This document shows positions 8,658 through 15,903 of a stretch of 64,000 bases of DNA, piece after piece (positions within the stretch are counted from its first letter, which is position 1; every line of letters begins with the position of its first letter). The stretch is from NCBI GenBank assembly GCA_024636295.1, contig JAGXHI010000050.1, positions 1 to 64,000 of the forward strand. Reading direction: 5' to 3'. The translations under genes were made by a program, and so were the position numbers. The notes under the pieces were generated by a model that ran no database searches, had not been told where the DNA came from, and saw only the letters and a list, made by a program, of their open reading frames with translations. Source of the DNA: Desulfuromonadales bacterium. GTDB taxonomy: Bacteria; Desulfobacterota; Desulfuromonadia; Desulfuromonadales; JAGXHI01.

Positions 8658-8965
8658 TCCAAGCGACGTGCAGCACACAGGGCAGAGCGCGACGAGGGGA
8701 CCGCCCACACCCGGCACACCCCCCATAAAAATCCCCTGGGTCCTTCCTGGGGTTGTTTCAGTATGCGGGACGCAGCGCAAATTAAATTTAGCGACGGATT
8801 TTTTTTTGAAGGTTACCACCTTGGGTTGACACTTGCAAACCGAGGTTACCAGATGGTTGACAATACCCCAAAAAACAGACAATTAACAAAGAATAATTTC
8901 CCCGTTTTTAGCATCCAATTTCACCGAAAAAAAGAATTTTCACCTTATTACACAAGAGCTTCCAA

Positions 8966-9003
8966 GTTCAAAATTTTTGAACGATCATTCAACCATTTTG
9001 AAC
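8966..9003. promoter_or_regulatory. Tandem TTTTGAAC palindromes, putative operator
   Basis: GTTCAAAATTTTTGAAC (8966-8982) is an 8+1+8 perfect palindrome. The same half-site TTTTGAAC recurs at 8996-9003 as the right arm of a second, shorter palindrome (TTCAA-N5-TTGAA, 8988-9002). Centres are 21 bases apart, two helical turns, as expected for cooperative repressor dimers. The site lies about 140 bases before the 9139 gene. The regulator is not identified. Confidence 0.5.
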
Positions 9004-9072
9004 GTGATTTCAGGTACTTATTTATGGTTGCAATCGTTTGATCGCGGATGTAGAAATAAATCCATCAACATG

Positions 9073-9101
9073 TTGACCGATTAAAAAATGTTTCCATTGT
9101 A
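9073..9101 (+). promoter_or_regulatory. Weak promoter candidate
   Basis: TTGACC at 9073-9078 is followed after 17 bases by ATTGTA. The -35 is good and the -10 poor. It lies about 40 bases before the start of the 9139 gene and downstream of the palindromic sites, so it would suit control by a repressor bound there. Confidence 0.3.
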
Positions 9102-9138
9102 TCCGTGAATTTTATTTTTCAATCAAAGGGAGGTTGTC

Positions 9139-9336
9139 ATGATGCAGAAAATTTTGATGAGGTGCGCGGGAAGGGTTGACCTGATGATCGAGGCCATGGA
9201 TTACAGCGAACCGAGCCCGGACGCCGTGGAAGGAATCCGGGCCGTGCTGGGAGACCTTCGCCGGGATTTACAGAGGATCGGCGGGGAAATGGAAAAGGTC
9301 AAGATCAAGGCCGCCAGCATGGAGGCGGGGGGATGA
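9139..9336 (+). CDS. Small hypothetical protein, helical
   Basis: 65 residues, preceded by AAAGGGAGG five bases before the ATG. It is predicted largely helical (amphipathic stretches 1-20 and 28-58). Its last codons include a 19-base hairpin-forming sequence that recurs at 9678-9696. Its stop overlaps the start of the next gene (ATGA), so the two are coupled. No family recognised; the size would suit a regulator or an accessory protein of the element. Confidence 0.5.
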   Translation: MMQKILMRCAGRVDLMIEAMDYSEPSPDAVEGIRAVLGDLRRDLQRIGGEMEKVKIKAASMEAGG

Positions 9337-9650
9337 GACTCAGCAAGGATAAAAAAGACCAGCTTGCAACCAGGGTGAAGGATGCGGCACTGAAAAAGGT
9401 ATTTGCCGCCCCTCAAATCTCCAAAGTCGGGGGATGCTCCGGATCAATGGCCACGTGGCAGGACGAGACTTTAGAAATTGACTACATATCCCCTGCCACT
9501 GGCGTACCGGTGAATTTACCTTTTTATGAGGTCGGAATCAGGTATGAAGGGAAAAAAGTTTTCTGTCTGAGGTGGGACCGCGTGTCCAGGAAGCTCTACC
9601 AGTTCAAATATGGGCCTTGGCTCAATCTGCTTTTGCCGGACACCTTTTAA
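9333..9650 (+). CDS. Small hypothetical protein coupled to the preceding gene
   Basis: 105 residues, starting inside the previous stop codon. A basic N-terminal helix (about 1-25) is followed by a beta-rich part with aromatic residues (EVGIRYEGKKVFCLRWDR). No known motif was recognised. Accessory gene of the mobile element by position. A weak hairpin (9677-9696) follows. Confidence 0.5.
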   Translation: MRLSKDKKDQLATRVKDAALKKVFAAPQISKVGGCSGSMATWQDETLEIDYISPATGVPVNLPFYEVGIRYEGKKVFCLRWDRVSRKLYQFKYGPWLNLLLPDTF

Positions 9651-9653
9651 CCG

Positions 9654-9719
9654 GGCCCACAGCGGAATTAAAAGACCCCGCCAGCATGGAGGCGGGAATT
9701 TAAACAGGCCCACAGCGGA
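9654..9719. repeat. Short direct repeats and hairpin after the small-gene pair
   Basis: GGCCCACAGCGGA occurs at 9654-9666 and again at 9707-9719. Between them CCCGCC (9677-9682) and GGCGGG (9691-9696) form a stem followed by AATTTAAA, a weak terminator. The 19 bases 9678-9696 also occur at 9311-9329 inside the preceding gene. The rest of the gap to 9926 holds no supported gene. Confidence 0.5.
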
Positions 9720-9926
9720 GGCTCGACCCCTCGGAGGGGGGGTGAGTGGTCGAACCTTCCGCCATGAGCCGTTTCGTGATACAGGAGATAAAAGGTATTG
9801 TCAATGGAGCAGGGCATATTGTTTAAAATGTATTGACACGGATGCGGGTTGAATGTATTCTTTTTCCAAGGACTGGGGATTCCCGGTCGACACCTGGCCT
9901 CGACGGATTCGTTGGGGCCTTTTGTT

Positions 9927-10667
9927 TTATGGAAAACACTTTAGCCCCCACCCCCTAATATGCCCATTCTGGTTTCTGTAAAATTTCTTTTCTATAATCT
10001 CGTAGGCCCTATTTTCTTTATCCGGGCGTAAAATTTTCATTCCAACTGGCCTAGCAATTATATCTGCCATTTGAAGGCCTGCCGAATTACATTTTTTGTC
10101 AGCAAATACTATTTCGAAAGGAAATGAGGTTCGTAAGAAATTTTTCCCGTCGCAAACGCGGCGAAATTCTAACTCGAGCTCCCTGTCTTCCTGCTTCCCG
10201 CGCTTTTCAACTACTATGTGAGTTTTTCTTCTGATGTCCCCGAGACCCCTAAGGTAGAAAAAAACTCTTTCCAGGCCAAAGGCTAGTGCAATATGATAGG
10301 GATTAGCCGGAGTTTTATAACGCGCAATAAAGTCTTCTTTTTGAATCGTAGCTGCTATGAATGTAAAAGAAGTGGAGTCGACAATCTCAGATAATTCATT
10401 TATGAATGACTGTTTCTTTTCCCGTGTTTTGAGTAAGACAAAATCCCCACGATCTTTTCTAATGTCTGTTTCGTGGAGAATTATTTGATCGTGGCCAAAG
10501 TGCTTAAATTTAAAGTATTTAAGGTTTGATACTAGCGTGGTGGCATAATCAGTTTTTTTAAAAATACAGAAAGCCAGAACGAACGCGGGATAATTGGCGT
10601 CAATATTTTTCAGGCCGTGGTCTCCGCTTTCATCTACAAAGACAATATAATCGCTGAACTGAGACAT
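9927..10667 (-). CDS. DUF3800 domain protein
   Basis: 246 residues. The N-terminal FVDESGDHG (9-17) is the signature of DUF3800, a family predicted to have an RNase H-like fold. A later acidic/Asp segment (LQMADIIARPVG, about 207-218) matches the family's second conserved region (Q-x-AD). Such genes are common singletons in prophages and defence-rich islands, but their biochemical function is not established. The gene is clearly richer in A and T than its neighbours and is transcribed against the structural operon, both signs of a separately acquired cargo gene. It lies between the phage module and the tRNA, a usual spot for cargo. Confidence 0.8.
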   Translation of the reverse strand: MSQFSDYIVFVDESGDHGLKNIDANYPAFVLAFCIFKKTDYATTLVSNLKYFKFKHFGHDQIILHETDIRKDRGDFVLLKTREKKQSFINELSEIVDSTSFTFIAATIQKEDFIARYKTPANPYHIALAFGLERVFFYLRGLGDIRRKTHIVVEKRGKQEDRELELEFRRVCDGKNFLRTSFPFEIVFADKKCNSAGLQMADIIARPVGMKILRPDKENRAYEIIEKKFYRNQNGHIRGWGLKCFP

Positions 10668-10717
10668 GTCTCAAAATATCCCAAAAGGAACCCAAAGAGG
10701 AACCCACGGCACAAAAT

Positions 10718-10755
10718 TAAAAAATTTAGGGACCTAGAAAACTTCCTAAGTCCCT
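10718..10755 (-). terminator. Terminator downstream of tRNA-Thr
   Basis: AGGGAC (10728-10733) and GTCCCT (10750-10755) pair, with a partial inner stem. On the minus strand the hairpin is followed by AAATTTTTTAATTTT, fitting a terminator of the tRNA transcript. A T-run also follows on the plus strand, so it may act both ways. The first hairpin arm and tail lie in the upstream leader of the DUF3800 gene. Confidence 0.6.
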
Positions 10756-10763
10756 GTTTTTAC

Positions 10764-10839
<76 letters not shown>

Positions 10840-10889
10840 GTGTTTTTTGAAGTCGGGGCCTTTTGGGGGCACGGCCTGAGTGGTGGTAT

Positions 10890-10918
10890 TTTTAACCACA
10901 CGGGCCCGCTAAAGTCAA
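10890..10918 (-). promoter_or_regulatory. Promoter for tRNA-Thr
   Basis: On the minus strand TTGACT (10918-10913) is followed after 17 bases by TTAAAA (10895-10890), which would start transcription about 45 bases before the tRNA. The -10 is only a partial match, but no better candidate exists between the tRNA and the next gene. Confidence 0.45.
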
Positions 10919-10992
10919 CAGGATTTTCTGAAATTCGGCGTCGCCCGGTCGATCTCCCGCGGGTGGGTCCTTCCTTTGCGTTTGAGGAAACA

Positions 10993-13092
10993 ATGAAGAA
11001 ACAACCCATGAAGCAGTCCGATTCTCACCCCGGTGGCGATTTAATTAATTCGAGTATTGAACCCAGGGCGTCTCTCAGCGCTCTCTTTCCTTATGCGGCG
11101 GCCGGGATGTCGGTGTCTTTCCCCGACGGCGCCCTTCTGCAGGTAAATCCCGCATACTGTGAATTCCTCGGTTATTCGCAAGATGAGCTTCTGCGACTGA
11201 CGATCATGGATGTCACCCACCCCGAAGACAGGAGAATCACCGGCCATTATTTCGCCCTGGCCATTGAAGGCAAAACCGATGCCTTTACTTACGAAAAACG
11301 TTTTGTACGCAAGGACGGAGCGTTCGTCTGGGGACTCGTCACGGTGGCCTGGGTGCGCGACGGCTCCGGAGAGCCGCTTTACTGCGTCGCCCTGATTCAG
11401 GACATTAATCCCCTGAAGACCTCTCTCAAAGCGCTTCAGGAACGCGAGGAGCTCTATCGCACGCTCGTTGAGAACGTGGACCTGGGGATCACCCTGATCG
11501 ATGCGGAGCATCGTGTGCTCATGGTCAATAAAGCCTTTTCACGCCGGTTCGAAAAGTCCGCTGAATCCTTCAACGGAAAACACTGCTTTTCCGCATTTCG
11601 AAAGAAAGCGGAGGCCTGCGCCGACTGTCCGGGCGCCAGGGCTCTCGAAAGCGGAAAGTCCGAAACCGTCGTCACAGAGGGTGTGAGCGAGGATGGCCGT
11701 CGATCAACCGTGAGAGTCAGGGCTTTTCCGGTGTTCAATTCCGAGGGTAAGGCCGACAGGTTCATCGAGATCGTCGAAGACATCAGCGAACGCGTTCAGG
11801 ACAAGGAAAGACTCGATCATCTTGCCTATTATGATCAGCTGACCAATTTACCGAATCGCACTCTCCTGATGGATCGTCTCAATCATGCTCTTGCCCGGGC
11901 CCGTCGATTCAAATACAAGGTGGCCGTAATGTTCCTCGACCTCGACCGTTTCAAAATTGTGAACGATTCCTATGGTCATCACATCGGGGACAAAGTGCTT
12001 GAAGAGATTTCCGCCAAACTGAGCGCCATGATCCGTGAAGCTGATACTCTCGCACGTTTCGGTGGTGATGAATTCATTCTTCTGATCGAGCAGTTTGATG
12101 ATTTGCCGGGCATTGAAATCGTGGCAAAAAAAATCCTCGCCATCCTGAAGGAACCGGTCCTTATCGGGTCGCGCAAATTCCATCTTTCCGCGAGCATCGG
12201 CATCAGCATTTTCCCTGAAGATGGAAGAAACTCCGACAAGCTGCTGAGGCGTGCCGACGCGGCGATGTACCGGGCCAAGGAAGGCGGACGGAATGCCTAC
12301 TATTTTTTCAAGGCAAAGACCGAACTGCGCGCCCAGAAGCTTCTCAAGCTCGAAAACGAAATGAGAAGCGCCATAGATGACAATCATTTCATCCTGCATT
12401 ATCAGCCACAGGTGAATCTTAAGACGAGAGAAATCATCGGCTTCGAAGCGCTGATTCGATGGCAGCATCCGATCAATGGCATGATTTCCCCGGGAGACTT
12501 CATCCCCCTGGCGGAGGAGACCGGAATGATCATCTCTGTCGGACGCTGGGCGCTGGAAACCGCCTGCCTTCAGGCCAGACGATGGCAGTCCCAGGGTAAA
12601 CCGACCAAGGTGGCGGTGAATATTTCGGCCCTTCAATTCCGGGCGGGAAATTTTCCGGGACTTATCGAGAAGATTCTTCTTCAGTCGGGCCTTTCCCCCG
12701 AATTTCTGGAACTGGAGCTGACGGAAAGCATAGTGATGGGGGATGTGGGAAAAGTCATAGATACCATGCACGAGCTCAGTGACCTGGGAGTTTCCATCGC
12801 CATAGATGATTTCGGCACGGGATATTCTTCACTGAATTACCTGAAGCGTTTTCCCATGAAACGACTCAAGATCGACCAGAGCTTCATCAGCGACGTCGAG
12901 AAAGACCCCAACAGCGCCGCCATTGCGGATGCGGTGATCAGCCTCGGTCAATCCCTGGGGCTGGAGGTCCTCGCCGAGGGCGTTGAAACCGAAGGGCAGA
13001 TGCATTTTCTGCTGGAGCGAGGCTGCACCCAGGCTCAGGGGTTTTTATTCGGTCGGCCCGTGCCGGCGGAGGAACTTGGGGATTATCCGTAA
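10993..13092 (+). CDS. PAS-PAS-GGDEF-EAL cyclic-di-GMP enzyme
   Basis: 699 residues. Two PAS sensor domains (about 35-145 and 150-270) are followed by a diguanylate cyclase domain with intact GGDEF (357-361) and an EAL phosphodiesterase domain with EAL at 485-487 and intact IDDFGTG. Both catalytic halves look functional, so it may make and/or break c-di-GMP depending on the PAS signal. The second PAS carries a conserved cysteine pattern (C, then CADCPG) shared with the paralogue at 45474. The ATG at 10993 is chosen because GAGGAAAC precedes it and the PAS domain starts soon after; the frame is open 153 bases upstream but overlaps the tRNA side. No transmembrane segment, so cytoplasmic. Confidence 0.9.
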   Translation: MKKQPMKQSDSHPGGDLINSSIEPRASLSALFPYAAAGMSVSFPDGALLQVNPAYCEFLGYSQDELLRLTIMDVTHPEDRRITGHYFALAIEGKTDAFTYEKRFVRKDGAFVWGLVTVAWVRDGSGEPLYCVALIQDINPLKTSLKALQEREELYRTLVENVDLGITLIDAEHRVLMVNKAFSRRFEKSAESFNGKHCFSAFRKKAEACADCPGARALESGKSETVVTEGVSEDGRRSTVRVRAFPVFNSEGKADRFIEIVEDISERVQDKERLDHLAYYDQLTNLPNRTLLMDRLNHALARARRFKYKVAVMFLDLDRFKIVNDSYGHHIGDKVLEEISAKLSAMIREADTLARFGGDEFILLIEQFDDLPGIEIVAKKILAILKEPVLIGSRKFHLSASIGISIFPEDGRNSDKLLRRADAAMYRAKEGGRNAYYFFKAKTELRAQKLLKLENEMRSAIDDNHFILHYQPQVNLKTREIIGFEALIRWQHPINGMISPGDFIPLAEETGMIISVGRWALETACLQARRWQSQGKPTKVAVNISALQFRAGNFPGLIEKILLQSGLSPEFLELELTESIVMGDVGKVIDTMHELSDLGVSIAIDDFGTGYSSLNYLKRFPMKRLKIDQSFISDVEKDPNSAAIADAVISLGQSLGLEVLAEGVETEGQMHFLLERGCTQAQGFLFGRPVPAEELGDYP

Positions 13093-13184
13093 AGGGCGTC
13101 GAAATGTGGGTATTGCTTCTGTGTCCAGTTCGGACCGCAGCGGCGTCGGCATAAAGCTTTTAACCCATTCTCAGGAGGGCGGCC

Positions 13185-13790
13185 TTGAACCTGCTTTACT
13201 TCCTTGATCTTCTGGGCACCGGCGCTTTTGCCGCCTCCGGCGCCTGGGCCGGCATCCGGCGGGACATGGATCTGTTCGGCGTACTGGTTCTTGGCCTGGT
13301 CACCGCCACCGGCGGCGGCACCCTGCGCGACATGCTGCTGGGAGACCTGCCGCCTTTTGTTTTTCAGGACGAAACCTATCTTTATCTCGCCGCAGTGGTG
13401 TCCCTGGGCGTTTTTCTGGGCCACCGGAAGATGGTCTTCCTGCAGAACCCGCTGGTTTACTTTGACGCCGTGGGGCTGGGGACCTTCGTTGTCATCGGAA
13501 CCGGGAAGGCGATCGCCTTCCAGATGGGTTTCTTCGGCTCGATCATGCTGGGGGTGATAACCGCCATCGCCGGCGGCATGCTTCGCGACCTCCTCTCCGG
13601 ACAGGCGCCCCTGGTGCTGCGCCGCGAGGTTTACGCTTCGGCCTGTCTGGCCGGGGCCGCGCTGCTTTACCTGCTGAACACGATCGGGTGCCCCCGCAAT
13701 CCGGCATTGCTGACCGCCGCGTTTACCGTTATCATTCTTCGGCTTCTCGCAGTTCATTTCAAGTGGGCTCTGCCAAAGGCCGGGGGATAA
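13185..13790 (+). CDS. UPF0126/TRIC-like membrane protein
   Basis: 201 residues with about seven hydrophobic segments, formed by two tandem UPF0126 repeats. The marker motifs are GGGTLRDMLLGDLPP in the first half and AGGMLRDLLSGQAPL in the second. The family is related to trimeric intracellular cation channels and some members move cations or glycine; the substrate here is unknown. The start is a TTG with AGGAGGG 7-13 bases before it; no ATG lies near the first membrane segment. It stands between a signalling gene and bacteriohemerythrin with no clear functional link. Confidence 0.85.
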   Translation: MNLLYFLDLLGTGAFAASGAWAGIRRDMDLFGVLVLGLVTATGGGTLRDMLLGDLPPFVFQDETYLYLAAVVSLGVFLGHRKMVFLQNPLVYFDAVGLGTFVVIGTGKAIAFQMGFFGSIMLGVITAIAGGMLRDLLSGQAPLVLRREVYASACLAGAALLYLLNTIGCPRNPALLTAAFTVIILRLLAVHFKWALPKAGG

Positions 13791-13852
13791 GGAAAAAGAT
13801 ATTTTGGGGCGAACCGTTCTATAAACGGAAACATTTCAAGAGGAGTTGACGA

Positions 13853-14281
13853 ATGGGATTTTTCAAGTGGAAAGACCAGTTCAGCGTCCATGTTCAGGAA
13901 ATGGATCATCACCACAAGAAGTTCTTTGCTCTTCTGAATAAGATGTACGATTACAATAAAATGGAGGATGGCGACCCTGAATTTTTGAACGGACTTTTCC
14001 GAGAATTATCCGCCTATGTGCTGGTTCATTTTCAGGAGGAGGAGAAGCTGCTGGCGCGTGCTGGTTTTGATGGTCTGGAAAACCAGAAAATCCAACACCA
14101 GTATTTTCGGGATCACCTGGTCAAATTTCGCGCACAACATTTTAATGGTCAAGACAGGATTCCAGCAAATGTTCTTCATTTCATGCGTGACTGGTTCCTC
14201 GACCACGTGTTGGAAGCGGACGGACAATATGGAAAATATTTCGCCGATCGACCCTTTTTAAAGATGGGATATATTCCCTGA
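13853..14281 (+). CDS. Bacteriohemerythrin
   Basis: 142 residues, the usual size of single-domain hemerythrins. The di-iron ligand pattern is present: an early His in VHVQEMD, HHHKKFF, HFQEEE, HQYFRDH and a C-terminal WFLDHVLEADGQYGKYF. It reversibly binds O2 in the cytoplasm and in anaerobes is thought to scavenge or deliver oxygen. AAGAGGAG precedes the ATG. No membrane or signalling domain is attached. Confidence 0.93.
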   Translation: MGFFKWKDQFSVHVQEMDHHHKKFFALLNKMYDYNKMEDGDPEFLNGLFRELSAYVLVHFQEEEKLLARAGFDGLENQKIQHQYFRDHLVKFRAQHFNGQDRIPANVLHFMRDWFLDHVLEADGQYGKYFADRPFLKMGYIP

Positions 14282-14292
14282 ATCGGAGGGAA

Positions 14293-14483
14293 ATGGTCGA
14301 AAAAAATCGATTCGCTGGCTCCATGGAGAGCTGCAGGGACTGATTCGCGCCGGTGTACTGACCACTGAATCGGCGGGGGCGCTGCGGCGGTACTACAGAA
14401 AACCAGGCGACGCAGGACATCCAGGGCTGGGGATGGTGTCCGTGTGGGACAGGGGAAGGGAGTTCTTGAAGAGCTATACGTGA
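14293..14483 (+). pseudogene. Frameshifted, truncated DUF2157-like N-terminal remnant
   Basis: GGAGGG and an ATG at 14293 open a frame (MVEKN) that ends after 16 residues. In the -1 frame, after a run of seven A bases (14300-14306), the sequence reads IRWLHGELQGLIRAGVLTTE followed by SAGALRRYY and stops at 14483. That stretch looks like the conserved helical start of DUF2157 membrane proteins. One added A would join the frames. The membrane part of the family is missing, so this is most likely a decayed gene end. The family resemblance is from memory and moderate. Confidence 0.45.
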
Positions 14484-14597
14484 AGGGGCTGACTGTAGGG
14501 CAGCCCCTCGCGAAGAAGGCAACCGAAAACGAGAATCCGTCTGAGGCGGGTTGGCTCGAAAGAGAGCCTTTCAGGACGTGCCGGGTTGATATCCTAA

Positions 14598-14629
14598 GGG
14601 CGCGCCGACCAGGTATGGTCGGCACGCCC
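14598..14629. other. Strong stem-loop without T-tract
   Basis: GGGCG-GCCGACCA pairs with TGGTCGGC-CGCCC (one internal mismatch) around GGTA. It lies between the DUF2157 remnant and the end of the leftward oxidoreductase gene, so it may separate convergent transcripts. The rest of the gap 14484-14677 shows no gene. Confidence 0.55.
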
Positions 14630-14677
14630 CCACCGTTTCCAGTGTTTATTAAAGAATTATCATGTTCCGTCCCTTTG

Positions 14678-15688
14678 TCAATCAGTGACCCGTCCCGATG
14701 CCGGCGGTCCGTTCTTTCCGTATTCTTCCCGGGGCGTTTCCTCTTCGCCTGTTTTCAACACGATTTTCCCCTTCGCTCTTCCCGACTCGCTGTAGGCAAA
14801 GGCTTCGCGGATCTCCTCCAGAGGATAGTTTCTGTCAATGACGATTCTGATGCGGCCTGCTTCGATGTGGAACTTCATCCAGTTCATATCGACAAGTTTG
14901 GGGCGCACCATGATTGTCCTGGCCTTTTTGCGTGTCATGAACCGGGTCAGATATTGATTGATCAGGGTCGAAGGCTGGGGGAGGGTGGCGATGTAGACGC
15001 CCCGGGGTGTGAGCACCCGCTTCGCTTTTGCGAAGGAGCTCTTCGAGACGGCGTCGAAGACGATGTCCCAGCGATCATCTCCAAGAATAAAATCCTGTTT
15101 TTTGTAGTCGATAACGCGGTCGGCGCCGAGATCTCTGACGAGATCGAAATTCGAGCTGCTGCACACGGCCGTTGTTTTCGCATCGAAAATGCGGGCGATC
15201 TGGAGGGCAAAAACGCCGACGCCTCCGGAGGCCCCGTTGATCAGAACGGAGCGGCCGGCCTCGATTCGGCCCAGGTCCCGCAGGGCCTGCAGCGCAGTGA
15301 GTCCGGCAATGGGCAGGGGGGAGGACTCTTGGAAGGAGAGATTTTCGGGCGATGGGAAGACGTTGCCTTCGCCCGTGCACGCGAATTCCGCGTAAGCCCC
15401 GAGACGCCGGGCGCCCGGATGGGCTATCACCCGGTCTCCTGGCTTGACGCGCCGAACCCCGTCGCCGATCTCGACCACTTCTCCGGCGCATTCGCTGCCG
15501 AGGATCTTCGGAAATTTTCGACCGGTGAGCACCCGCAGCATCCCATTGCGGATCTTCCAGTCCACCGGATTGATCGAAGCGCCATAAACCCGGATCAGCA
15601 CTTCACCTTTTCCGGGCTCTGGCCGCGGCATGTCCCTGATCTCGACGACTTCGTTGCCTCCATATCCGGTGATGACCGCCGCCTTCAT
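14678..15688 (-). CDS. NAD(P)H-dependent MDR-family oxidoreductase (quinone reductase-like)
   Basis: 336 residues, medium-chain dehydrogenase/reductase fold. The GroES-like N-terminal domain (about 1-125) has the family pattern ASINPVDWKIRNG and GSECAGEVVEIG. The Rossmann half has INGASGGVGVFALQIA (about 150-165), typical of zinc-less quinone or enone reductases. The cysteine and histidine ligands of zinc alcohol dehydrogenases are missing. The substrate cannot be named. It is monocistronic, with a 215-base gap upstream. Confidence 0.85.
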   Translation of the reverse strand: MKAAVITGYGGNEVVEIRDMPRPEPGKGEVLIRVYGASINPVDWKIRNGMLRVLTGRKFPKILGSECAGEVVEIGDGVRRVKPGDRVIAHPGARRLGAYAEFACTGEGNVFPSPENLSFQESSPLPIAGLTALQALRDLGRIEAGRSVLINGASGGVGVFALQIARIFDAKTTAVCSSSNFDLVRDLGADRVIDYKKQDFILGDDRWDIVFDAVSKSSFAKAKRVLTPRGVYIATLPQPSTLINQYLTRFMTRKKARTIMVRPKLVDMNWMKFHIEAGRIRIVIDRNYPLEEIREAFAYSESGRAKGKIVLKTGEEETPREEYGKNGPPASGRVTD

Positions 15689-15841
15689 CGCTGCCTCCCG
15701 TGATCTCCGTGAAATGGATTCATATGCTTGTCTTCAGGTTTGTCAAGCACTTCATTATAGCCGCGGATCAATAGATTTTCGCGGATGAAAATCAGTTTGT
15801 TTGATCCGCCCCCTTTTTTATGCCATGAAAAGATTGGCGCA

Positions 15842-15867
15842 AAAGTTCAGCTTGCAAGCGGAACTTT
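15842..15867 (-). terminator. Hairpin downstream of the flavin oxidoreductase gene
   Basis: AAAGTTC (15842-15848) pairs with GAACTTT (15861-15867), enclosing the 10-base palindrome GCTTGCAAGC. On the minus strand, downstream of the gene ending at 15904, the stem runs into ACTTTTG. Weak but plausible terminator. Confidence 0.45.
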
Positions 15868-15903
15868 CTCGCATAAAGTTCAGCAGGAATTCCCTTTGGT
15901 GAT

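Larger units (their letters stand above)
8658..9138. other. Intergenic region, about 480 bases, AT-rich right half
   Basis: No supported gene. The left part is C-rich and contains a weak hairpin (CCCC 8733-8736 with GGGG 8749-8752, then TTGTTT). From about 8770 the sequence becomes AT-rich and carries palindromic sites and a possible promoter, listed separately, ahead of the two-gene unit starting at 9139. This looks like a control region of the element. Confidence 0.5.

Noticed and set aside
8590..8829. A 79-residue frame in the control region
   Set aside because: Pro/Thr-rich, overlaps the doubtful 8457 frame in another register, no start signal; likely non-coding.
9610..9852. An 80-residue plus-strand frame overlapping the end of the 9333 gene
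   Set aside because: It crosses the hairpin and direct repeats after the gene and has no ribosome-binding site.
11848..12771. A 307-residue open frame opposite the GGDEF-EAL gene
   Set aside because: The plus-strand gene has intact GGDEF and EAL motifs. The opposite frame is a byproduct.
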